Shown piece after piece: positions 54,279-64,000 of a stretch of 64,000 bases of DNA. Both the position numbers and the translations under genes were made by a program. The first letter of the stretch is position 1; each line of letters begins with the position of its first letter. The notes beneath the pieces were generated by a model. That model searched no databases, was not told the origin of the DNA, and saw nothing but the letters and a program-made list of their open reading frames with translations. The stretch comes from Glaciozyma antarctica PI12 (taxonomy: Eukaryota; Basidiomycota; Microbotryomycetes; Kriegeriales; Camptobasidiaceae), in assembly GCA_002917775.1 (NCBI GenBank), contig KZ627161.1, positions 2,221,102-2,285,101 on the forward strand, read 5' to 3'.

Positions 54279-55845
54279 CTACGGATTCCCTTGCTGATCT
54301 GGTACAAGGTTGACGACTCTGCCAGTCTTAAGCAACTCAGTAATGTTGCGGAGAACCTGCAGTTCCATCTGAGGTCGGAAACTCCGGTCAGCGACTCGGT
54401 CAGCGAGGGAGAGGAAGGGACTGCGAACCCGTCTAGTTGACTCGAAGGTTGAAGTTCCGAGACTGGCCAAGGTTGTATCAGCAAAGATGAGTCTGAAGGA
54501 GGGAGAAACGACGCTCACTGAGGAAGAAGCGTGATCCTCTCGTTCTTGACGAGATCGGGATGGATGTCGGGCTCGCAATCAAAGACGTCCAGTCCAGCAG
54601 AGTACAGCTGCGTTCGCCAGGGAGTGTAAGAATGGCTACAACTTCAGTAAAGAATACGCACTTTCCCACTCGCGAGCGCGCGCAGCATCGCAGGTTCATC
54701 CACCACGCTCCCTCGTGCAGTGCTGGGAAGAAGACGAGTCAGTTTGGGCGCAGCAGGTAAGGAAAAGAAGAGCTCACTTGACGAGAACAGAGCCGTCCTT
54801 CATCTTGTTGAAGCAAGACTCGTTGAAGAAGCCGCGCGTCGAGTCGTTCAGCGGGAGGTTGAGGGAGACGACGTCGGATCGCGCGAGGAGCTCATCCAGG
54901 TTGTCGATGTACTGCGTTGAGATCCATTAGCTGCCTGGAAGAAAGGTGACGAGAGATACGCGCGGTCACGGCTCCCAGGATTCCAGACTCGGCGAGGAGT
55001 TGGTCCTCCACTCTGCGAAGCGAGTCAGTCCCCGACAACTCAGGCAGAAGACCCACTCACCGACGCCGATTGTAGTAAATCACCTCCATGTCAAATCCCA
55101 GAGCGCGTTTCCTGCCCGCGCACCTCGTCAGCCCTCGCTCTCCCTTCAGAATCCGAGCGACTCACGCCAAAGCCCTCCCAATCCCTCCCATCCCCACAAT
55201 TCCCAACTCCTTCCCCTCCGGCTCCTTCTTCAGCGGAAATCCAGTATCAAACGTTCCTGCCCACACTCGTCAGTTCCCCTCCCCACTCACGCACGCCGAA
55301 ACGCACCTCTCCTCGCGCTGAGCTCCCCCTCCGTGAAGCCTCTCAACGCCGAGATAATCAACCACATTGCCGTGGTAGCAGTGGCAGCGTCTACTGCTCC
55401 AGGGGTGTTGGAGACCTGAATCCCTGCGCCGCGCATCAGCATCTCCTCCCCAATTCTGTAGCAGCGGGGGGCGAACCCCTTTCCAACGCTGCTAGAACGT
55501 CAATCCGGTCGTACCCCGCGCCAAAAGAGCAGATTGCTTTGAGCGAAGGAGGGAACGCAGTGATGAGCTCCTTGTTGGGCGGGCCGTAGATCGAAGTAGC
55601 GCCGGGAGACCAGTAGACCACTTGCACGGCGTCGTACCTCCCTCCTGGCGCGCAGTGAAGGATAAACTCGGAACGGGACATGGGTGGGAGGTACTGTAGG
55701 TTTGTGTTAGAGGTGAAGTGGTGCGAACGGGAGGACGTACGTCGAGAGAGAGGGTCGAGGAGAGCGAGGTGAGGTCCGGAGAGATGGTTTCGATTGGGCC
55801 ACAGAACAGCACGATGGGCTTGCTGGTGGAGCTGGTGGAGTTCAT
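54279..55845 (-). CDS. D-isomer-specific 2-hydroxyacid dehydrogenase (glyoxylate/hydroxypyruvate reductase type)
   Basis: Reduces glyoxylate or hydroxypyruvate with NAD(P)H. ATG at 55845 (MNSTSSTSKPIVLF). Blocks in order: ICSFGAGYDRID, VSNTPGAVDAATATTAMWL, the Rossmann motif LGIVGMGGIGRALA (about 55190), VIYYNRRRVEDQL (the Arg cluster after strand 2 suggests NADPH), LNLPLNDSTRGFF, LVNTARGSVVDEPA with the catalytic Arg, GLDVFDCEPDI with the Glu, and LLPHLGTSTFESTRR with the catalytic His; this last junction needs a 56-nt intron. Stop TAG at 54279-54281. Eight or more short introns. Length about 330 residues, normal. Confidence 0.92.
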
Positions 55846-56118
55846 GGCAGAGCAGGGAGCAGAATGGGGACGAAGCAGAGCAGGCGAGTGGTCCAAGGTC
55901 AAGCTGGGTCGCGCGAAGGCGGTGGGGGGAGTTCGTCTGTCTTCGCCGGTCTCCTGCCTGCGATACACTCGACAATCCAAGCACAGCAGCAGGACTCAGT
56001 CAGAGCACTAACCGCGCCGTTCCAGCTACAGCATCTCTCCAGAGCTGTCCTCGCGCATCCGAGCCCTTCTCCACCTTCCACCACTTCACCACAGCAGAGC
56101 CACAGCAACGCGCCCACG

Positions 56119-57099
56119 ATGAGGACAGCACTCTACTTGACTGCTCTAGCAGTAACTGTAACCACCTTCTCCCTCTCCCTCTCCGCCCTCATTCAGCCCA
56201 ACTGGTGAGTTCCTCCTCACCCCCACCTGCTCTGCGCCTTTTCCAGCACCGCCAGCTCCAGCTAACACACTCCGACGCCCGCAGGATCAAATCCCAAACC
56301 CCTCGGTCCTCCCCCGTCTCTCTCACGACGACGTACGGCCTCTTCCAGCGGTGCGACAGCTCGAGCTGGACCGACGACGTCACCTGTCGGCGATTCCCTA
56401 CGCGGGGACAGGATTGTCAAGAGAGTCTTGGGGGACGGGATGCGCAGAAGGGCCAGGAGGGAGGTGTTCTGGGAGGGATGGAGGGAGAGATTAGGACGGA
56501 GGAGAAGAGGAAGAGGCTCGGGAAGAAGGAAGACGAGGACGAGTGGGGGTTCTGTGATAGCTGGATTACGGCGGGGTGAGTTCCTTTCCAGTTTGTTGGA
56601 GGCGAAGACAAAGCGGGGGAGCTGCTGCTCGGCGGCAAACAGCCTGCGCGGTGCACCTCTCCTCCATCTCCCCGCTTCCCGTACAACACGAGCTAATCAC
56701 GACCCAACTACAGCTACGCCGCTCAACTCTCCCTAGTCTTCGGCGGCTCCTCCATTCTCGCCTCCCTCCTCGTACTCCTCGGCGGCCGCACGAAGCGCGA
56801 ATCAGGCTGGCGAATCGTCAGCGGCCTCATCTCCCTCCACGCGGGGTGCTTGATCGTCGCTGTAGCGTTGGTGGCGCACGAGTTTAACACGGATGATCGG
56901 TTCTTCTTTGGGTCGCGTCTGGGTACGTTGGCTCTTTTGCGAGGGAGAGTGCGAGCTGACGGGATGGGGTGGCGTAGATAAGAGCTTTATCATGGCGACG
57001 ACGGCATGGAGCCTCGACGTTCTTATCGTAGGAGCTCTCGTGCTGCTCGGAGTGACGGGCCTGGTGAGGGAAGACGATTATTCGCCGATCGAGGATTAA
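56119..57099 (+). CDS. Four-TM claudin/PMP22-like membrane protein
   Basis: ATG at 56119; TM1 LYLTALAVTVTTFSLSLSAL with IQPNW at its end, intron, then an extracellular loop with YGLFQRCDSSSW..CRRFP. This W/C-x-C arrangement resembles the first loop of PMP22/claudin and fungal Sur7-like proteins. A charged insertion (EEKRKRLGKKEDEDE) precedes WGFCDSWITAG; TM2 LSLVFGGSSILASLLVLLGG, TM3 GLISLHAGCLIVAVALVAH, TM4 LDVLIVGALVLLGVTGLV; stop at 57097-57099. Introns are short. Likely plasma membrane or cell cortex; the family call rests on topology and the loop cysteines only. Confidence 0.75.
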
Positions 57100-57466
57100 G
57101 GTGGCGACGGTGTGGAGTGTCTTTGTTCATTTTCTTGTCTGTACTCTCTCCTTGTACCTAGTTTCGTACGACAATAGCAACACGCGTTTTCCGTTAGAGG
57201 CACGGGCTGATTTCAGCGAGTGAGCTGGGAGAGAAGTCGATATACCTCCTTTCGCAGCGCGCAGCGTCGGCTTCGCTCTCCTCTCCCCTCGCGACCGAAG
57301 CTTCCCCTCGTGTTCTCGAGGACGCCAGTTCGCCCCAGGAGGAAGAGGAACGCTCGCAGGAGAGCAGAACGCCACAGCAGAACGAGAGCAGAACGCCACA
57401 GCAGAACGAAGCCTACGCCTCGACAAAGTCCAGCGAACCCATCGAATACACTCCCCGTCGCACAAA

Positions 57467-59560
57467 CTACAACAACAACCCATCCTCCACCCCACCCCTG
57501 CCCACATCAAAGCTCCCCTCAATCGGCAATCCCTCCAACTCGACCTCTCCCCACCCACCCACCTCCACTCCCACCCCACTCACCCCCCTAACCCCCGCTC
57601 TCACGTTCGCCCCCGGTCCACCAAAGATGATCTTCCCCACGAATCGTCGGAAGACCTCACCTCGGCCCGGGAGGAGGAAGAGAGGGGCGTCGAGGAAGGT
57701 CGCGCTGATGAGGGTGGTGGAGGGGTGCGTGGCGTTGGCGGGGGTGTGCGTCGTGAGAGAGGGGATGGAGAGGGTCGGATGGAGGCGAGCGAATGCGCTG
57801 GCGGGGATGGGGGAGGGAGGATATTCGGAGGAAGGGGAGGAGGAGGAGAAAGCGAGTTGGGAGGAGGGGAGGGGGAAGGAGGAGAAGGAGGGGAGGTCGC
57901 CGTCGTAGACGAATACGTCGGGGAGGATGCTTCGTACGTCGATTGCACTTTCGAGAGAGGCGAATTGGGCGGGGAGGACGACTTCGCCGACGACTTTGCC
58001 GGAGCACAAGAGGTCGCCTTCGGGGTCGTCCTCGGAGAATGACGAGAGCCGGATCTTCATGTCCTCGATTCGAAGATTGCGGAACAGCTGCATGTGCGAT
58101 GACGAGCCGGGGAAGTCGAAGGGGATCGTGAAGTCCTCGAGGAGGGGTGCGAAAAATGGCGGTGGGAGGGGGACCGAGTCGTCGGTGAGAGGAGGGGAGG
58201 AGTCGTAGCGGATTAGGACGGTGTTGTTCTTGCCCGCCATGTAGCGTGCGAGAAAGGTGCTGATCGCCGAGGTGAACGTCGCAGGCGTTTTCGAGGAGTT
58301 GGCGGGGACGAGCTGGCCTTCGATCGAGAGAAGCGTCTTGGTGTCCCCTTGCTCGAAAGTGAAAGGGTCGCTCCAGACCTGCGCGATGAGGACGTCCTCG
58401 GTCGTGCTGTTGATCCCAGGAAGGAAGATGGCGACGGGGAGGTGGAACGGGAGCCCGTAGGCGAGGTGGGCGAGTTGACCATCGAGTAAGGACGAGTTGT
58501 GAAGGGGGTTGAAGAGTGTCGCAGAGGCGGAAAGGACGACGACGGAGGTGTTGGTCGTGGGAGAGGTTGAGGGTGAGATCGAAAAGTGCTCAAGGGCGAA
58601 GAGGGAGGAAGGGTCGCTGGAGCCTGGAAGATGGGGAACTGCACGTCATGGCGTCAGAAAAACGCTCGAAGTACGGGAAGCGAACGACGAACCTCGTCCC
58701 GAGACCTCCTTGAGAACGTCGCCAATCGTGATCGCCCCCAGCTTTCGGATCAGGCGACCGACAAAGCCACGAGCAGCGAACCCCGGCTCGACCTGTACTC
58801 CCTCCACCACCACGTTCATCGAATAGTCCCCCCTCGTCCACGCCTCCCTTGCGATCCTCCCCAGCAGCGCGGGCTCAACGACGTCGAAAGGGAGGACCAG
58901 CAAATAGTAGTTCATCCTCGGCGCTGCGTCTCCGACGGGATACGAGAGAGGAAGGACGAGCGTGTCGATCCCTTCGAGGACGACGAGCTCCTCCCCTCCA
59001 GCACTCTTGAGGACCGCTCGACGCACTCGAACGCTCGCGCTGCCGACCTCGCCAGTTCCCCATTTCGCAATACGGGCTTCGAAGCGCCGCATCCATCCTC
59101 CTTGCTCCTTCTTCTCCCATCCTAGTGCACGTTTGACGTCCACTCCAGCTTTCCCCCAGACTTCCACTCCTCCATCTGCCCACCTGACTCCCTTGACTCC
59201 CACGGCGACTCCTCTTCCCATCTCCGCCACTCCTCTCTGCTCCGACATGACGTGCCCTAGCCATAAATGCGTAATCGCCACCGCGAGCAAGAGTAGTCCG
59301 CACCCCACTCCAATCGCAAGGCAAAACATCGCGCCTAGGTCGATCGGGTCCTGGCGCTGCAAGCCCTCGGGTACACCGGTCGAGCCTTCGTCGTCCGAGT
59401 CGCGGATCAGAGGACCGCGGCCATGGCGGAGAGCGCGCTTGCGACGGGGAGTGGAGAAGTTGGAGTGGACTGAGGGGTGCGGAGAGGAGGGGGTCGAGGA
59501 GGAGGTGGAGGGGAGAGGGTCGGCTCGGCCTTTGCCTTTGTCGAGAGGGGTAGTGTTCAT
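57467..59560 (-). CDS. Type II membrane protein with DUF3712-like lumenal domain (Tag1-like)
   Basis: ATG at 59560. Residues 1-75 are cytosolic, basic and Ser/Pro-rich; TM GAMFCLAIGVGCGLLLLAVAI (about residues 77-97); the rest is lumenal. One intron at about 58635-58695 joins KEVSGR to VPHLPGSSDPSSLF. The following segment (ISPSTSPTTNTSVVVLSASA, LFNPLHNSSLLDGQLAHLAY, KTLLSIEGQLVPANSS, NNTVLIRYDSS) has the short-strand, Asn-rich style of the fungal DUF3712 domain found in vacuolar Tag1 and related proteins. Many NxS/T sites support a lumenal location. The C-terminus repeats strand-like segments (GVGVEVGGWGEVELEGLPI). Stop at 57467-57469. About 670 residues. Function is inferred only from family resemblance. 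Confidence 0.75.
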
Positions 59561-60338
59561 CGAGCGTTCTGTTGGAGCTGGGTTAGCGTTCTGTGGGGAG
59601 TAGCTTGGGAGAGCTGGGGGGAGAGGGTCGACCCCACGTTCCTACGCCAGAGTGGGCTGACCCGAGCTGCTCGTGAGCAGGAAGCGGCACCTTGCCACGA
59701 AAGCACTTTCGAAGTAGTCCTGAGCTTCTCTAGAGCGCAGCAAGGTAGTCGAGCGCAAGCAGAAGGCGGCACCACCTCTCGCCCGCACCTCCTCTCTCGG
59801 CCTACTCCAAACTTCTCCCAGCTGAGCCCGATCGAGCTCCACCTCAGACGATCTAGCCCTGAGCCATTCCTCCGCAACGGGCTGGCCAGTCCTCGCAGCT
59901 AGTGCTCCTGCGAACGAGGTCCGTCTACTCCGAGTACCCCTGTCCAACTTGTGCCCACCCTTTCAACCGCAAGCTGACTCACCAGTTGCTATCCCGATAC
60001 AGTGCCGTTCTGATTCTGCTGTCCGGGTAGGGGTTGCGAGCGATGGGCGGGGATGGGTCGAGATGACCGGGAGGGAGGGTCGGAGGAGCGGGGGAGGAGC
60101 GAGTTGGCAGAGATTGGGAGCTGGATGAGATGGAACGCCGGGTTGTGCAGGGAAGGAACGAGGCTGTACGGTGGCTCTGGGAGCGAGTTGGCGTTCGGCG
60201 TAGAGATAGAGGAGCAGAGGAGGACCGCCTGTCGAGCAAGCGGGGGCAAAGTGGAAAAGGACTTGGTCAATTCTTAAGTTCCCTCCACCAGGCTCGAGAC
60301 GACGAGCTCGACGTTGTCCTCCTTCAACGCTCTCCAAG
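59561..60338. other. Intergenic, upstream of CCT6
   Basis: About 780 bp. Frames of 80-130 codons on the minus strand overlap one another and have no recognisable motif; no gene is supported. It contains the divergent promoters of the Tag1-like gene and CCT6. Confidence 0.55.
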
Positions 60339-63300
60339 ATGTGAGCCATCCCATACTGCCCTCAGCAAGCAGCTCAGCTAACCCATCACCCCGTCCAGGT
60401 CCGCCATCGAACTCCTCAACCCTCGCGCCGAGAATGTTCGACGTAACCAAGCCTTCCAGATCAACGTGAGTCCTCCTGCCCGCCTGCCTCTCGCGACTGG
60501 AGCACCTTGCTGATCCTCTTGCATGTTGCTGAACAGGTGACGGGAGCAATGGGACTCGCGAACGTCGTCAAGAGCAACTTGGGTGCGTTTTCAGGGACGA
60601 GGCGTGTGCTGGTTTCGGGCTCGTCGTGGCGTGCGCGTGAGGTGTGGAGGAGGTTTGGGAAGCTTATTAGGGCACGTCGAAGCTGGTGGCAAGTGGGCGA
60701 GGAGGTCGCGAAGGGCGCGAGGGTCGGTGGAGCGACTGTGAGGAGCGCGTTCGTGTTCTGCGTGAGCACGACCGCGTTTGCTCAGGCAGAGGAGAGCTGG
60801 GGAGCAACAGCTGGAGGGAGCTGATGAAGGGCTGCTCACAGAGTGTTCAGACGACTGCCCCCGTTGCGAGGGCGGTAGCTTGAACTCGCTGCGAGTTCGT
60901 TCTCCTCGCTTCCACGAGCTGGCAGCGTTGGAGCGTCTCGGGCAGGGTACGGGAACAGACACGCGCCTTGCCTACAGTAACTTTGTTGCTGCTGGCAAGT
61001 TTGTTGGAGCCGCGTTCTCGCCCCGTTCCTTCACGCTAGCAGGGCAGTCGACGCTTGGGAAGCCAGCTCGCAAGCTCATGGGGCACGGCACAGCTTTCGC
61101 AGCTGCTGGTGTTCGGTTGAACTTGTCACTACGGTGCTTCCAGGGCGTCCTTGCGTGTAGGCGTTGGTTGACTCGCACGAAGGTGCGCAACCGCCTCAGC
61201 TACTGACGTACGCGATGCGCGCGAGCGAGCCTCTGATTCTCCTCGCAACAGGTTGGCCTAGCTAAGCCATGCCCAGCGTGGAGGACTGTTGTAGGGAAGA
61301 TCGAATTGGCTCGACGCCTGGATGGAAAGCGGAGGGACGCGAAGGCGAGGTCGAGCCGCCCTCTCGCTGCGAAGCGACGAGTTGTTCTTTCGCAGCTGCA
61401 GTCGTCGCAGCCTTGATCCTTATCGGCGTTCAGCGTTCTATTCGTCGGAGACAGCGAACCTCGGCTAACACCCCTTCCTCAGGTCCTCGCGGAACTCTCA
61501 AGATGCTCGTCGACGGCGCTGGACAGCTCAAGATGACCAAGGACGGCAAGGTTCTCCTCAGCGAGATGCAAATCCAGGTGCATTCAACGCCGAAGATCAT
61601 CTCAGGCCGAGCTAACGACGAGTCGCAGAACCCTACCGCCGCCCTTATCGCCCGAACAGCAGTCGCGCAGGACGAGATGACTGGTGACGGAACTACCAGT
61701 GTCGTTCTCCTCGTCGGTAGGTCCTCCTCCGCTCCACGCGCAGTCATCCCCGCTAACGTTTGACCCAGGCGAGCTCCTCAAGCAATCCGAGCGATACACT
61801 TCCGAGGGCGTCCACCCTCGCATTCTCGCCGACGGTATCGAAGTCGCCAAGAACAGCCTCACCACCTTCCTCGACTCGTTCCGCGTCCCCTTTGCCCACC
61901 ACAACCCCTCCCACGAGATCCTCGTCAACGTCGCCTACACTTCTCTCGCCACCAAGCTTCACCAAAGTCTCGCAAAGAGTCTCGCAAAGAGTCTCGTCGA
62001 CGCTGTTCTTGCCGTGCGCCAGGTCGGAGTCATCGACAAGATTGGGGAGAGGCGCGCGATCGAGGGAGAGGAGAAGGTCGAGCCGGAGGGGGGGAAGGAG
62101 GCCACCTACGAGCCGATCGACCTTCACATGGTCGAGCTTATGAAGATGCAGCACCTTACCGATGTCGACACTCGTCTCGTCAAGGGACTCGTCCTCGATC
62201 ACGGAGCTAGGCACCCCGACATGCCCAAGCGTCTCGAGAACTGCTTCATCCTCACCCTCAACGTTTCGCTCGAGTACGAGAAGACGTGCGTTCCTTTCGT
62301 GCGAGCTGGTATTGAGCGGAACTGACGTGTTTGACGATCACAGCGAGGTCAACTCGGGATTCTTCTACTCGTCCGCAGAGCAACGCGAGAAGCTCGTCGA
62401 GTCGGAGCGCAAGTTCACCGACGCCAAGGTCCGCAAGGTCATCGAACTCAAGAAGCTCGTGTGCGACTCGCAACTCGACAAGGACGGCAACGTTATCGGC
62501 GAGAAGAAGAACTTTGTCGTCATCAACCAGAAGGGAATCGACCCGCTTTCGCTCGACATGCTCGCCAAGCAGGGAATCATGGCGCTTCGTCGGGCAAAGA
62601 GGAGGAACATGGAGAGGTGCGTTCTGGCATTCTTCGACGGTGGTGGGGTCGAAGCTGATGGACTGTTTGCTCGTCGCAGGCTGCAGCTCATTTGCGGAGG
62701 GACGGCTCAGAACTCGGTCGAGGATATGACGCCCGACGTGCTCGGATATGCTGGACTCGTCTACGAGCACACGCTCGGCGAGGAGAAGTTTACGTTCCTC
62801 GAGGAGGTCAAGGACCCCAAGAGTGTTACTCTCCTCATCAAGGGTTCGTTCCGCTTGCTTCGTTTCCGCCGCCGACACGAGCTAACGACGCACGCAGGTC
62901 CCAACGCCCACACCATCTCTCAAATCTCCGACGCCGTTCGCGACGGTCTTCGCTCCGTCAAGAACGCCCTTGAGGACAAATCGCTCATTCCCGGAGCTGG
63001 AGCGTTCGAGATCGCCGCGCATGCGTACCTCAGTGGAGAGGTCAAGAAGAGCGCCAAGGGGCGCGCGAAGCTCGGAGTGCAGGCGTTCGCGGATGCGCTG
63101 CTCGTGATCCCGAAGACGCTGGCCGTTAACGCTGGATTGGACGTTCAAGATGCGATCGTCAACTTGCAGGTGCGTCGTTTTCGTTTCGTTGGGCGGTGAC
63201 AAGGAAGCTGATCGCGTCAATCGTAGGACGAGGCGGCTGAGGGACACGTTGTGGGACTGAACTTGGCGACGGGAGACGCGCTGGACCCTGTCGGGTACGT

Positions 63301-63609
63301 CCTCTCTGCGCTGTCGCCTCGACGACGTCATGCTAACCTCGATGTTCTCGCAGCGAGGGGATCTGGGACAACTACCGCGTCAAGAGACATATGATCCACT
63401 CTTCGTGCGTCGCACCACCTCGTCCGACCGAGCTTCGACTGACGCTTCTTCCCTCGTTCAGCGCTGTTATTGCTTCCAACCTTCTTATCACTGACGAGAT
63501 GATGGTGCGTTTCTCTCTGTCGCTTGCTGCGCCGCGACGGTCACTGACTCTCTTTCTTTGACAGCGTGCTGGACGGTCAAGTCTCAAGAACGAGGGAGGA
63601 CCGCAGTAA
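60339..63609 (+). CDS. CCT6: Chaperonin CCT/TRiC subunit zeta
   Basis: One of eight subunits of the cytosolic chaperonin that folds actin and tubulin. The start codon is split: AT at 60339-60340, intron (GTGAGC... CCCGTCCAG), then G, giving [18 protein letters not shown]. Next [14 protein letters not shown], then a 900-nt intron (60583-61482), [21 protein letters not shown], and the ATPase motif [19 protein letters not shown] (about 61670). Later [94 protein letters not shown] and [11 protein letters not shown], ending at TAA 63607-63609. An AKSLAKSL duplication (from a 12-bp tandem repeat) sits in a surface helix. Essential in yeasts; here it lies next to the telomere. Confidence 0.95.
61966..61989 (+). 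repeat. 12-bp coding tandem repeat in CCT6
   Basis: AGTCTCGCAAAG occurs twice in a row, followed by a third partial unit (AGTCTCG). It encodes [10 protein letters not shown] and adds four residues relative to what a single unit would give. Confidence 0.85.
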
Positions 63610-63848
63610 TCATGTGCAAATGAAGAAGTATAGCACGAAACGCATGGCGAGCGCGGTCAACTGCGCTGGTTCGCGCGGTGAAGGAGACAAGGGCGGGGTG
63701 AACGACATGCGCGTCTTTTGAAGGAGCTTTCAATCGAACTTTGAATTCATTGTCCGCAGGAGAGTGGAGAGGGAGAGAGGACTAGTTTGCTGAGCCTCGA
63801 AGCGCAAGCGTGAGTGTGAGTTCGCTTCCACACATGGGGCACGGTTAC
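63610..63848. other. Subtelomeric spacer between CCT6 and the telomere
   Basis: About 240 bp: CCT6 3' UTR and spacer. No gene, and no subtelomeric repeat family is visible apart from the degenerate telomere-like units that begin at 63849. Confidence 0.7.
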
Positions 63849-64000
63849 TTAGGGTTAGAGCACGGTTAGTTTAGGGTTAGGGTTAGGGTTAGGGTTAGGG
63901 TTAGGGTTAGGGTTAGGGTTAGGGTTAGGGTTAGGGTTAGGGTTAGGGTTAGGGTTAGGGTTAGGGTTAGGGTTAGGGTTAGGTTAGGGTTAGGGTTAGG
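63849..64000 (+). repeat. Telomere, (TTAGGG)n
   Basis: A degenerate lead-in (TTAGGGTTAG at 63849, then CACGGTTAGT) precedes an unbroken TTAGGG array from 63871 to the window end, about 21 units, with one short TTAGG variant at 63979-63983. The G-rich strand runs 5'->3' toward the end, the orientation expected for the right end of a chromosome. Confidence 0.98.

Overview
The window is a GC-rich, gene-dense fungal chromosome arm that runs into its telomere: the last ~130 bases are (TTAGGG)n with the G-rich strand pointing outward, so base 64000 is at or next to a chromosome end. Most genes carry several introns of about 50-60 nt with GTGCGT/GTGAGT-like donors, CTGAC/CTAAC branch points and CAG/TAG acceptors. 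This, with the protein families present, fits a basidiomycete yeast, most likely a red yeast of the Rhodotorula/Rhodosporidium/Sporobolomyces group (Pucciniomycotina). The lineage is an inference from style, not from a database match.

Layout, left to right. 1-4082: the 3' part of NADH-dependent glutamate synthase. 4955-5465: a broken relic of an MFS sugar transporter (-). 6109-13240: a type B carboxylesterase with an apparent frameshift, a ribokinase and an intact MFS sugar transporter, all (+). 13500-18591 (-): a nuclear-looking hypothetical protein, molybdopterin synthase large subunit (MoaE), ribosomal protein eL13 and a GPI-anchored cell-wall protein. 18930-25230 (-): two tandem, closely related secreted GH18 chitinases with chitin-binding modules and Ser/Thr linkers. 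25535-26110 (-): a decayed dihydrofolate synthase. 27846 to about 30792 (+): a large membrane protein with three ~100-residue repeats.

32438-33149 (-): ribosomal protein uS10. 33381-34710 (+): a frameshifted unknown gene whose 3' end is copied in inverted orientation at about 40998-41595, where the assembly has a run of N. Between the copies lie mitochondrial ClpX (-) and the Ran exchange factor RCC1 (+). 41781-49171: a frameshifted LRR/F-box-like gene, a possible 44-residue protein, a conserved hypothetical protein, and two four-TM membrane proteins (-). 49985-59560: a Gfo/Idh/MocA oxidoreductase (+), GOLPH3/Vps74 (-), a GRHPR-like 2-hydroxyacid dehydrogenase (-), a claudin/PMP22-like four-TM protein (+) and a DUF3712/Tag1-like type II membrane protein (-). 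60339-63609: chaperonin subunit CCT6, only ~260 bp from the telomere.

There is no operon logic here. The genes are mostly independent housekeeping functions (nitrogen assimilation, translation, proteostasis, Golgi retention, nuclear transport) plus cell-wall and sugar-uptake accessory genes. The unusual features are structural: essential genes at the very chromosome end, very long introns in a short-intron genome, start codons split by introns, an inverted segmental duplication, and several genes caught in different stages of decay. No CRISPR array, rRNA, convincing tRNA or complete transposon was seen.
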